A stretch of DNA of 23,096 nt from an uncultured Duganella sp. (GCA_946482635.1 CAMLSG010000067.1:1-23096), one strand, 5' to 3'; shown: positions 15,242 to 22,501, counted from the first letter of the stretch. Made by a program: numbers and translations. The notes: a model not told the origin generated them from the sequence alone.

Positions 15242-16978
15242 ATGTCTATTTTCGCCGGAATTGTTGCCCGCCGTCCCGGGTTGCCCCTGCCGCCCGCCAT
15301 CGTTGACCAGTTGCGTACCCATGTGTCGCGCCACCCCGGCGACCAGGCCCGCTTGCGTGAAGTGCGGGCCGGCAGCTGCTATATCGCCAGCCTGGAACTG
15401 GGCGCGCTGGGCGGCAGTGGCGCATGCCATGCCGAGGGCATGCATGCTTTCGTAGCCGGCGCTCCCTTGCTGCAGCTGGACGGCGGCGCCGTGCTGCAGC
15501 GCGACGCCAGCCTGGAGCGCCTGGCCCGGGAGCTGGCCGCCGGCAGCGACAGCGGCCTGCGCGCCAGCCGCGGCACTTTCTGCCTGGTGGTGGCGGATGC
15601 TGCCGGCCAGGTCCACCTGGCCACCGACAAATGCGGCGTGCGCCCGATCTATTGCTGGATCCAGCCTGACTTCGTGATCTTTGCCACCGCCCAGCGCATC
15701 CTGGAGGCGCTGCAGGGCATGCCGCGCGAGCTCGACTTGCAGGGCGTGGCCGAGGCGGCCTGTTTCGGTTTTCCGCTGGCCGACCGCACGCCCTACCGCG
15801 ACATCGTTTGCCTGCACGCCGGCGAAGTGCTGAGCGTGGGCGGCGGCGAACTGCAGCGCAAGCGCTACTGGCGCTGGGATGAGGTGCAGCCCCATCCCGG
15901 CGGCAGCGACGGGGCGCCGCAGCGCCTGTACCGCGTGTTCCGCGAAGCCGTGCGCGCGCGCATGGCCGGCGACCATGCGGCCGCCGCCTTCCTCAGCGGC
16001 GGCCTGGATTCGCGCGCCATCGTGGCCGCCCTGCGCGATGAAGGGGTGGCGGTCGCCACCAGCAATTACGCGCCGGCCGACAGCCAGGACCAGGGCCTGG
16101 GCGCCATGGCCGCGGAGCGCCTGGGCACCAGCCACACGCGCCTGCAGATGCGTCCGTTCGCGGAAGGCGACCCGTACAGCAAGGCGTCCGTGCTGGAATG
16201 GCTGGCCAGCGCCACCACCGCAGCCGGCCCGCTGCCGCGCCCGCATGTGATCTGGTCCGGCGATGGCGGCAGCGTCGGCATGGGCCACGTCTACCTGACC
16301 GACGCCATGTATGCCGCCCTGCGCGCCGGCAATACCGAACAGGCCCTGAATATTTTCCGTGACGTCAACCGCTGCTACCTGTCGGTGCGCCTGATGAAGC
16401 CGGGACTGGGGCGCCGCCTGCAGCAGCTGGTGGAGCAGGGCATGCGCGCCGAGCTGGACGCGCTCACGCCGTACGACCCGGCGCGCAAGCTGTTCCTGTT
16501 CCTGCTGCTGAACGACCAGCGGCGCCACCTGTTCAACCATTTCGAAATGCTCGATACCACGCGCATCGAGTTCGAATTGCCGTTCTTTGACGCCGACTTG
16601 CTGGAAAACGTGCTGGCGCTGCCGGCCGACCCCTTGCTGCGCCATGTGTTCTATATGGACTGGCTGGCCTGCTTCGGCGGCGGGGTGCTGGAGGTGCCAT
16701 GGCAAGCCTACCCGGGCCACGTGCCGTGCCCGCTGCCGGTGCCGCAAGGCATGAGCTACCAGTGGGACGGCGCCAGCGCCGAGCAGTTGCGCGCGCGCGC
16801 GCGGCGCGGCGTCGACAGCCTGCAAAAGCTGCTCAAGGCGCCGGGCTTTGCCGGCAGCTACCTCAGCCTGCTGGCCAGCTACGCCCTGCTGATGGCCATG
16901 CGCCTGGGCCGGGGCCGCCTGTCCTTCCACCTGCACTTGCCCAATATCCTGCACCGCTACTGGGCCCGCACGCAATGA
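15242..16978 (+). CDS. Asparagine-synthetase-like amidotransferase lacking the glutaminase Cys
   Basis: Members of this family in exopolysaccharide and O-antigen loci amidate carboxyl groups, for example hexuronic acids, using ATP. The 578-residue protein keeps the two-domain layout. The N-terminal Ntn-type domain starts MSIFAGIVARR, where the family has MCGI, so Ser2 replaces the nucleophilic Cys2 and glutamine cleavage should be lost or altered. The C-terminal synthetase domain has an intact PP-loop SGGLDS at residues 252-257, followed by RAIVAAL. Other blocks are DKCGVRPIYCW, LSVGGGELQRKRYW, IWSGDGGSVGMG and FELPFFDADLLENVLALP. It could use free ammonia or a different nucleophile. It overlaps the flippase start in ATGA. 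No alternative upstream start restores a Cys. Fold is firm, reaction inferred. Confidence 0.85.
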   Translation: MSIFAGIVARRPGLPLPPAIVDQLRTHVSRHPGDQARLREVRAGSCYIASLELGALGGSGACHAEGMHAFVAGAPLLQLDGGAVLQRDASLERLARELAAGSDSGLRASRGTFCLVVADAAGQVHLATDKCGVRPIYCWIQPDFVIFATAQRILEALQGMPRELDLQGVAEAACFGFPLADRTPYRDIVCLHAGEVLSVGGGELQRKRYWRWDEVQPHPGGSDGAPQRLYRVFREAVRARMAGDHAAAAFLSGGLDSRAIVAALRDEGVAVATSNYAPADSQDQGLGAMAAERLGTSHTRLQMRPFAEGDPYSKASVLEWLASATTAAGPLPRPHVIWSGDGGSVGMGHVYLTDAMYAALRAGNTEQALNIFRDVNRCYLSVRLMKPGLGRRLQQLVEQGMRAELDALTPYDPARKLFLFLLLNDQRRHLFNHFEMLDTTRIEFELPFFDADLLENVLALPADPLLRHVFYMDWLACFGGGVLEVPWQAYPGHVPCPLPVPQGMSYQWDGASAEQLRARARRGVDSLQKLLKAPGFAGSYLSLLASYALLMAMRLGRGRLSFHLHLPNILHRYWARTQ

Positions 16979-18417
16979 ACCTGCAGTCCGAAGTCGCGCG
17001 CGGCGTCAAATGGGTGGCCGGCGCCAAGCTTGGCAGCCAGCTGATCACCTGGGGCATCACCATCTTCGTCATGCGCCTGCTGGCGCCCACCGATTACGGC
17101 CTGCTGGCCATGGCGACGGTCCTGCTGGGCTTGCTGCTCATGTTTGCCGAAGTCGGCCTCGGCCCGGCGCTGGTGCAGCGCAAGGAAGTCAGCGAGCAGG
17201 ATTTGCGCCAGGCGCTGGGCGTGATCTGGCTGGTCAACCTGCTCTTGTTCGCGCTGGCCAATGCCGCGGCGCCGGCCGTGGCGGCGTTTTACCGCGAGCC
17301 GCGCCTGCAGCCGCTGGTGCACGTGCTGTCGCTGCAATTCCTGCTGCTGCCGCTGCTGGTCTTGCCCGACGTGCTGCTGCAGCGGCGCCTGGCTTACCGC
17401 GAACGGTCCCTGGTCGAACTGGGCGGCGCGCTGTCGGCCAGCCTGGCCACGCTGCTGCTGGCGCTGTCCGGCGCCGGCGTGTGGGCGCTGGCGCTGGGCA
17501 ACCTGGCCAGCCTGCTGGCGCGCGTGCTGGCGGTCAACTGCTACGCCCGCAGTTACTGGCGGCCGCGCTGGCCCGGGCAAGGCGTCGGCGCCCTGCTCGG
17601 TTATGGCGGCAGCGTGACGGCGGCCCGCCTGCTGTGGTACTGCCTGATGCAGGCCGACATCATGATTGTCGGGCGCGTGCTGGGCGACCAGATGCTGGGC
17701 CTGTATTCGGTATCGCTGCACCTGGCCTCGCTGCCCATGCAGCGTATTACGGCCATCCTGAACCAGGCCCTGTTCCCGGTGCTGGCGCGCGCCCAGCATG
17801 ACTTGCCGGCCATCCGCGCCGGCGTGCTGCAAGTGATGGGCTATGTCGGCATGCTCGCCTTCCCCATGCTGTGGGGCATGGCCAGCGTGGCGCCTGAACT
17901 GGTGCAGGTGGTGCTGGGCGCCGGCTGGAGCGGCGCCGTGCTGCCCTTGCAGGTGCTGTGCCTGGTCATGCCCTTCCGCTCCCTGGTGCAGCTGCTGCCG
18001 ACCGTGACCGATGCGCTCGGCTATCCGGGCGTCGGCCTGCGCAACGTCATCCTCGGCTGCGCCGTGATGCCGCCCGCTTTCTATGTCGGCAGCCACTGGG
18101 GCATCGAAGGCATCGCCTACGCCTGGCTGCTGGGCTACCCGCTGGTGCTGCTGGTGAATATGCGGCGCATGCTGAAAGTGATCGGCCTGGAGGCAGCGCT
18201 GGTGGCGCGCCGCGCCGGCCCGGCCGTGCTGTGCGCCGCCCTGATGTTCGGCGCCGTGAGCTTGCTGCGCGCGCCGCTGGCCGGCCAGCCGCGCGCCTGG
18301 GCCCTGGTGGCGGAAGTGCTGGGCGGCATGCTGGCCTACGGCTTGGCCAGCCTGTTCCTCAACCGCGCGATGGTGGCGGAATTGCGCGGCATGCTGCGGC
18401 GCCGGGCAGTAACTTGA
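16975..18417 (+). CDS. Wzx/MOP-type oligosaccharide flippase
   Basis: This inner-membrane protein probably flips lipid-linked oligosaccharide units to the periplasm. The start at 16975 (MNLQSEVARGVKWVAG) overlaps the previous stop as ATGA and gives 480 residues. Twelve to fourteen hydrophobic helices are visible. The N-terminal region (FVMRLLAPTDYGLLAMATV, then FAEVGLGPALVQRKEVSEQDLRQ) is typical of the WzxC-like polysaccharide exporters. Later segments include YSVSLHLASLPMQRITAILNQALFPVLAR and LPTVTDALGYPGVGLRN. A longer in-frame reading from 16699 passes through the preceding gene and is rejected. No glycosyltransferase or Wzy polymerase lies in this window, so its partner genes must be outside. 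It ends 43 nt before a repeated leader region. Confidence 0.9.
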   Translation: MNLQSEVARGVKWVAGAKLGSQLITWGITIFVMRLLAPTDYGLLAMATVLLGLLLMFAEVGLGPALVQRKEVSEQDLRQALGVIWLVNLLLFALANAAAPAVAAFYREPRLQPLVHVLSLQFLLLPLLVLPDVLLQRRLAYRERSLVELGGALSASLATLLLALSGAGVWALALGNLASLLARVLAVNCYARSYWRPRWPGQGVGALLGYGGSVTAARLLWYCLMQADIMIVGRVLGDQMLGLYSVSLHLASLPMQRITAILNQALFPVLARAQHDLPAIRAGVLQVMGYVGMLAFPMLWGMASVAPELVQVVLGAGWSGAVLPLQVLCLVMPFRSLVQLLPTVTDALGYPGVGLRNVILGCAVMPPAFYVGSHWGIEGIAYAWLLGYPLVLLVNMRRMLKVIGLEAALVARRAGPAVLCAALMFGAVSLLRAPLAGQPRAWALVAEVLGGMLAYGLASLFLNRAMVAELRGMLRRRAVT

Positions 18418-18423
18418 TATTTT

Positions 18424-18437
18424 GCAACTATGGTTGC
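18424..18437 (+). repeat. Small hairpin after the flippase gene
   Basis: GCAAC (18424-18428) and GTTGC (18433-18437) form a 5-bp stem with loop TATG, 6 nt after the flippase stop. T-richness (18453-18457) comes only 15 nt later, so it is a weak terminator at best. TTGCAACTATGGT here also resembles the TTGTAACTATTGGT box at 18461-18474. Confidence 0.3.
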
Positions 18438-18459
18438 CTATGATTCATTGAATTTTTCT

Positions 18460-18646
18460 ATTGTAACTATTGGTACTTTAAATTAAGTACCTCGCTTCTT
18501 ATACTTGAGCTCATACATGGCGCGGGTGCCATCCCTGTCACCCCCTTGCGCCATGCGGACCCCAGCTCCCGGTTCGTGCATTTGCCTTTCCACTCTCGTC
18601 GTGAAGGAGCACAGCCATGCGCCTCAAGTTTCTCCTGCTGCCCTGA
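18460..18646 (+). promoter_or_regulatory. Promoter-leader module, copy 1
   Basis: Elements in order: an upstream box ATTGTAACTATTGGT (18460-18474), a -10 TATACT (18500-18505), then hairpin I. Hairpin I has an outer stem CATGGCGC/GCGCCATG (18516-18523 with 18548-18555) and an inner stem GGGTG/CACCC (18524-18528 with 18539-18543). Hairpin II abuts it, CGGACC/GGTTCG (18556-18561 with 18571-18576), with loop CCAGCTCCC. The loop GCTCC (18565-18569) is complementary to GGAGC (18606-18610) in the ribosome site of the mini-ORF at 18617. The block 18550-18579 is identical to copy 2 at 20484-20513. Box-to-ATG distance is 157 nt in both copies. This looks like a conserved regulated RNA leader; the function is inferred. 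Confidence 0.65.
18617..18646 (+). CDS. 9-codon mini-ORF (leader peptide or remnant of a chemoreceptor start)
   Basis: ATG at 18617, nine codons (MRLKFLLLP) and TGA at 18644-18646, preceded by AAGGAGCA with 6 nt from the last A of that run to the ATG. The first 11 bases ATGCGCCTCAA are the same as the start of the Aer-like gene at 20551, so this may be the stump of a deleted or displaced receptor gene. It could equally be a real leader peptide, since it is Leu-rich and is followed by three strong hairpins. Translation is plausible, function is unknown. Confidence 0.45.
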   Translation: MRLKFLLLP

Positions 18647-18684
18647 AGCCAGCCGCTTCGCATAAATCGATCTGATCGGCGCGT

Positions 18685-18769
18685 CGCAGGTCCCCCTGCG
18701 CGGTCCGGCATGCCGGGCCACGTGCTGCTTCGTCCCCGTTTCCAATCGGCCCGTGCCCCTGGCCAGGGG
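18685..18769 (+). repeat. Three consecutive hairpins in the leader of the 18808 gene
   Basis: Hairpin A: CGCAGG (18685-18690) with CCTGCG (18695-18700). Hairpin B: GGTCCGG (18702-18708) with CCGGGCC (18713-18719), one G-T pair, loop CATG. Hairpin C: CCCCTGGCCAGGGG (18756-18769), a perfect palindrome. None is followed by a clear T-run, so intrinsic termination is not obvious. They lie between the mini-ORF stop and the ribosome site GAGG (18798-18801) of the next gene. Confidence 0.5.
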
Positions 18770-18807
18770 AGGCTATTGCCGGGCCTTTCGAACAGTCGAG
18801 GTTTATC

Positions 18808-20385
18808 ATGCAACTTTCCAAGCAGATGCTTCCATCGCTGGCCCCGCTTGCCTGGCTGGCTGAAGTCGACCTGGACGCGGGCCGCGCCGTGCTGCGTCAT
18901 GGCCCTTGGCTCGAATGCGGGCCGCATTTCCTGATCGAAGGCGTGTGGGATGGCGACTTCGGCGCCGGCCGTTTCGACCAGAGCGCCTGCGTGTTCGGCA
19001 GCGGCGTGGTGGAACTGGACGACGGGCTGGTGTTTGTCGCCAGCAGCGCCAATACTGACTACCTGTATTATCGTTGCGCCGGGACGCAACTGCTGGTCGC
19101 CAATTCGCTGGCCTTGCTGCTGGCCGCCGTCGACGACGAGCTGGACCCGGTGTGCGCCGAATATGAAGCGGACACCTTGTCCCTCATGTCCGGCATTGAC
19201 CAGTACCGGAGCGAGATCGTGACGCGCTGCGGCACTGTGCGCCGCCTGGTGTACCGCAACCTGCTGGTGCGCGGCGGCCAGGCCAGCGTGGTGGACAAGC
19301 CGGAGCGGGAGCCCTTCACCTGCTACCAGCAATACGCCGAATTCATGCGCTCGCGTTGCGGTGCGCTGCTGGCCAATGCGCGCGATGTGCGGCGCGCCCA
19401 TCCCTTGCGCGTGCTGTCGACCCAGTCGCGTGGCTACGACACGACGGCCGTCAACGCCCTGGCCGCGCCGTTCGGCATCGACCAGGCGTTTACCATCAGC
19501 GACAGCAAGGGCAAGGATGCGTTCGCTGAGAACGATAGCCGCGGCATCCAGAACGACGACGGCACCGAAATTGCGGCCAGGCTGGGCTTTCCCTGCCAGT
19601 CGATCGCCCGCCGCGAATTCGAATCGCTGTCCAGCGAGGAGTACCTGTATTTCGCCGGCATCTGCAATTGCGAAGACTTGAACTTTGCCGGCGTGGTGCG
19701 TCATATCGATCAGCCGGCCGTGCTCCTGACCGGGACCCATGGCGAACTGTATTACCCCGGCCAAGTCCATCGCAAGCGCCATCCCGGCGTGCCGATCGGC
19801 GCCGAACTGCGGCGCGGCGACCTGGGCGGTGGCCATGGCATGACCGAAGTGCGCCTGCAGCACGGCTTCATCCAGCTGCCGCTGATCTATTGCGGGGCGC
19901 GCCAGCGCGCCTCGATCACGGCCGTGACCGAGTCGGCCGAGATGGACCAGTGGCGCCTGGGAACGGCCTATGACCGCCCCATTGCGCGCCGGCTGGCAGA
20001 AACCGCCGGCGTGCCGCGCGAGTGCTTCGGCCAGAAGAAGATGGCCACGGCAGCGGTGCTGGCACGGCCGGCCCTGCCGCGCAGCGCCGCCCTGCGCCAT
20101 GAATTCTTTCGTTTCCTGCTTGAGAAAAAGCTGCTGCGCCGCTGGCAGCTGTGGTGCTTCCCGCTGGTCCACCGCTATAACACCATGCTTTGGTTCGTGT
20201 CGCCGGTCCGCTACCGCTGGCTCTACTACTGGGAGCGCCTGCTGCTGCGCCTGCACCGCCCGCTGCCGCAGGCGCTGTGGCGCCACCTGAACGGTGCGCT
20301 GTTCTGCTTTTCTGTCAACCGCCGCGTCGCCGATTACCGCAATGCTTTAGCTAGCACGATGCAAGTGTTGCGGAATAGCGATTAA
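18808..20385 (+). CDS. Divergent asparagine-synthetase-like protein with altered PP-loop
   Basis: This is a 525-residue relative of the asparagine-synthetase superfamily, weaker than the one at 15242. The N-terminal half resembles the glutaminase-like barrel (VFVASSANTDYLYYRCAG, then LLVANSLALLLAAVDDEL) but has no Cys2. Where the family has SGGLDS this protein reads VLSTQSRGYDTTAV near residues 203-216, a changed nucleotide-binding loop that may abolish or redirect AMP transfer. A synthetase-like late block DRPIARRLAETAGVPRECFGQKK (about 390-411) supports the relationship. The C terminus is aromatic and basic (LWCFPLVHRYNTMLWFVSPVRYRWLYYW), possibly membrane-associated. The start at 18808 has GAGG at 18798-18801. 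It follows the flippase by 390 nt, behind a structured leader. Role in the polysaccharide locus is inferred from context. Confidence 0.65.
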   Translation: MQLSKQMLPSLAPLAWLAEVDLDAGRAVLRHGPWLECGPHFLIEGVWDGDFGAGRFDQSACVFGSGVVELDDGLVFVASSANTDYLYYRCAGTQLLVANSLALLLAAVDDELDPVCAEYEADTLSLMSGIDQYRSEIVTRCGTVRRLVYRNLLVRGGQASVVDKPEREPFTCYQQYAEFMRSRCGALLANARDVRRAHPLRVLSTQSRGYDTTAVNALAAPFGIDQAFTISDSKGKDAFAENDSRGIQNDDGTEIAARLGFPCQSIARREFESLSSEEYLYFAGICNCEDLNFAGVVRHIDQPAVLLTGTHGELYYPGQVHRKRHPGVPIGAELRRGDLGGGHGMTEVRLQHGFIQLPLIYCGARQRASITAVTESAEMDQWRLGTAYDRPIARRLAETAGVPRECFGQKKMATAAVLARPALPRSAALRHEFFRFLLEKKLLRRWQLWCFPLVHRYNTMLWFVSPVRYRWLYYWERLLLRLHRPLPQALWRHLNGALFCFSVNRRVADYRNALASTMQVLRNSD

Positions 20386-20393
20386 ATTTTTTT

Positions 20394-20561
20394 ATTGCAA
20401 CTTTTGGTGAGTTTCCATAACGCACCATCTTCCTATACTTGACCACATGACATGGCATGGGACGCCCGCTTGCGCCCCTCCAGGCCATGCGGACCCCAGC
20501 TCCCGGTTCGTGCCCGCACTTTCCCCTATCGCCGAATAAGGAGCAGCGCCATGCGCCTCAA
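20394..20561 (+). promoter_or_regulatory. Promoter-leader module, copy 2 (chemoreceptor leader)
   Basis: The elements match copy 1 in order: box ATTGCAACTTTTGGT (20394-20408), 25 nt, then TATACT (20434-20439). Hairpin I follows with outer stem CATGGC/GCCATG (20451-20456 with 20484-20489) and inner stem GGG(A)CGC/GCGCCC (20459-20465 with 20472-20477). Hairpin II is CGGACC/GGTTCG (20490-20495 with 20505-20510). Its loop GCTCC (20499-20503) can pair with GGAGC (20540-20544) just before the chemoreceptor ATG at 20551. The inner stem differs in sequence from copy 1 but still pairs, which argues for selection on the fold. The transcript would start at about the first hairpin. Confidence 0.65.
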
Positions 20562-22185
20562 CACCCCTGTCACCAACCAGGAATTCATCCTGGATGACGG
20601 CAAGACCATCGTTTCCACCACGGACCTGAAGGGCAAGATCAGCTACGCCAATCCCTACTTCATCGAAGTGAGCGGCTTTACCGAAGACGAGCTGATCGGC
20701 GCGCCGCAGAATATCCTGCGCCACCCCGACATGCCGGTCGAGGCATTCGCCGACCTGTGGGCCACCATCAAGGCCGGCATGCCGTGGAGCGGCATGGTGA
20801 AGAACCGCTGCAAGAACGGCGACTTCTACTGGGTCTATGCCAACGTCACGCCGGTGATCGAAGCCGGGCGCCCGGTGGGCTATATGTCGGTGCGCAGCAA
20901 GCCCAGCCGCGAACAGGTGGCGCAGGCCGACAGGCTGTACCGCGAAATCCGCGAAGGCAATCCGCGCCGCCTGCGCCTGGAACGGGGCCGCCTGCGCCAG
21001 CGCGGCTGGCGCGACTGGGCCGGCCGCCTGCGCGAGCTGTCGCTGGCCAGGCACATCGGCCTCGGCATGGGGGCGCTGAGCGGCTTGCTGGCCGTGCGCG
21101 CCATTGCGGGCGCGCTGCAGGGCGCACCGCTGTGGCAGACCCTGCTCGATGCCGGCTTCTGCGCCGGCGCGCTGTACTTCTGGTATTCGCTGCACCGCGC
21201 CATCGTGCAGCCGCTGCGCCAGGCGACCGGCTTCGCGCGCAAGATGGCGGGCGGCGACCTGACCGGCGCCATCGAGATCGGCGCCGATAATGAAATGGGC
21301 CAGTTGCTGGCGGCGCTGCGCCAGACCAATGTCAACCTGCACAGCATCATCGGCGACGTGCGCAGCAACTTCGATGAAATCCAGACCGCGACCAGCGAAA
21401 TCGCCAGCGGCAACCTGGACCTCTCGGGCCGCACCGAGTCGCAGGCGTCCAGCCTGCAGCAGACCGCCGCCAGCATGGAGCAGCTGACCAGCAACGTGCA
21501 GCAGAGCGCGGCCAGCGTGCACAGCGCCAATGAACTGGCCGGCCAGGCTTCCAGCGTGGCGGCAGCCGGCGGTTCCATCGTCTCGCAAGTGGTGCAGACG
21601 ATGGACGACATCAGCCAATCCTCGCGCAAGATCCTCGACATTATCGGCATGATTGACGGCATCGCCTTCCAGACCAATATCCTGGCGCTCAACGCAGCGG
21701 TGGAAGCGGCGCGCGCCGGCGAACACGGCAAGGGCTTTGCCGTGGTGGCAACCGAGGTGCGCAGCCTGGCCCAGCGTTCGGCCACCGCCGCCAAGGAAGT
21801 CAAGCAACTGATCGACAGCTCGATCGCCAAAGTCGATGCCGGGGCCCGCCTGACCAGCAACGCCGGCGCCACCATGAGCGAGGTGATCGAATCGGTTGGC
21901 CGCGTGACCCGCGTCATGGATGAAATCCACCACGCCACCCAGGAACAGAGCCGCGGTATCGGCCAGGTCAACCAGGCCGTGGTGCACATCGACGATATTA
22001 CCCAGCAGAATGCCGCCCTGGTCGAACAGGCTGCGGCGGCGGCCAGCAGCCTGGCGCGCCAGGCGGAATGGGTGGCGCAAGCGATTGCCGTGTTCAAGCT
22101 GAAGGAGATTGCGGCGCGCAGCGCCTTGCCGGGGGCGGGCGGCGCACGGCCGGCGGGACGCCAGGTCATCGCCTTGTCGCAATAA
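20551..22185 (+). CDS. Aer-like PAS-domain methyl-accepting chemotaxis protein
   Basis: This is a receptor that probably senses redox or energy state through a PAS-bound cofactor and signals to CheA/CheW. The start at 20551 (MRLNTPVTNQEF) has AAGGAGCA upstream and gives 544 residues; an in-frame ATG at 20452 would translate the structured leader and is rejected. Residues about 8-120 form an Aer-type PAS domain (STTDLKGKISYANPYFIEVSGF, then GDFYWVYANVTPV). Two close hydrophobic segments lie near 168-188 and 200-217, with a HAMP-like linker to about 270 (KMAGGDLTGAIEIGADNEMGQL). The signalling hairpin tip is near 365-400 (IDGIAFQTNILALNAAVEAARAGE). There is no large periplasmic ligand domain and no terminal CheR-binding pentapeptide. 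It sits between polysaccharide genes, and its leader is duplicated upstream of the 18808 gene. Confidence 0.92.
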   Translation: MRLNTPVTNQEFILDDGKTIVSTTDLKGKISYANPYFIEVSGFTEDELIGAPQNILRHPDMPVEAFADLWATIKAGMPWSGMVKNRCKNGDFYWVYANVTPVIEAGRPVGYMSVRSKPSREQVAQADRLYREIREGNPRRLRLERGRLRQRGWRDWAGRLRELSLARHIGLGMGALSGLLAVRAIAGALQGAPLWQTLLDAGFCAGALYFWYSLHRAIVQPLRQATGFARKMAGGDLTGAIEIGADNEMGQLLAALRQTNVNLHSIIGDVRSNFDEIQTATSEIASGNLDLSGRTESQASSLQQTAASMEQLTSNVQQSAASVHSANELAGQASSVAAAGGSIVSQVVQTMDDISQSSRKILDIIGMIDGIAFQTNILALNAAVEAARAGEHGKGFAVVATEVRSLAQRSATAAKEVKQLIDSSIAKVDAGARLTSNAGATMSEVIESVGRVTRVMDEIHHATQEQSRGIGQVNQAVVHIDDITQQNAALVEQAAAAASSLARQAEWVAQAIAVFKLKEIAARSALPGAGGARPAGRQVIALSQ

Positions 22186-22188
22186 AAG

Positions 22189-22226
22189 ATTATCATTAGG
22201 ATAATTCTGGCGGCCTGCGGGCCGCC
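22189..22226 (+). terminator. Inverted repeats after the chemoreceptor, possible terminator
   Basis: Just after the stop lie ATTATC-ATTAG-GATAAT (22189-22205) and then a GC-rich hairpin GGCGGCC-TGCG-GGCCGCC (22209-22215 with 22220-22226). No clean T-run follows (GCGTTGCTTTG), so intrinsic termination is possible but weak. Confidence 0.35.
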
Positions 22227-22501
22227 GCGTTGCTTTGTGGTGCCGGCCGGTCGAAAGGCTGTGACAGCCTTGCCGCTTCCGTGTAAAATTGACAAGCCGT
22301 ATCAAATGGACAATTCAATTGGCAAACATGCTATACATTTCTGTCGTATTTAGCCAACGCAGATCCGGCTGAATTGTTACGCGCGCCACTGTGCGCGCCG
22401 CCGCCGATACGACAGTAATTGTGAACTAGCCATTGTAGCGGCTGGGCTTGTAGGCTATATTGTTAGCATAATAGTAATTGGTAATTCTCACGGGAACCGA
22501 T
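22227..22501 (+). promoter_or_regulatory. Long leader upstream of the dehydrogenase with a large inverted repeat
   Basis: No gene is visible in this gap. A possible promoter is TGGACA (22307-22312), a 19-nt spacer and TATACA (22332-22337). A 9-bp perfect inverted repeat, CTGTCGTAT (22341-22349) with ATACGACAG (22407-22415), encloses AGCC/GGCT (22352-22355 with 22367-22370) and GCGCGC/GCGCGC (22381-22386 with 22393-22398). That layout could fold as a three-way junction. AT-rich sequence (22455-22490) precedes the start codon. Confidence 0.4.

Noticed and set aside
18538..20286. A 582-codon - strand frame opposite the 18808 gene
   Set aside because: No motifs, biased shadow composition, and the + strand frame carries the asparagine-synthetase-like blocks and a ribosome site.
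20452..20550. Upstream in-frame ATG extending the chemoreceptor
   Set aside because: The region forms the conserved leader hairpins, and the ATG at 20551 has a strong ribosome site and leads straight into the PAS domain.
22189..22205. Fur-box-like AT-rich inverted repeat after the chemoreceptor
   Set aside because: It resembles only part of the Fur consensus, lies next to a GC hairpin downstream of a gene and is not in front of an iron gene.
22227..22501. RfaH ops/JUMPstart element before the dehydrogenase
   Set aside because: No GGCGGTAG core is present; only loosely similar GTAG-containing stretches were seen.
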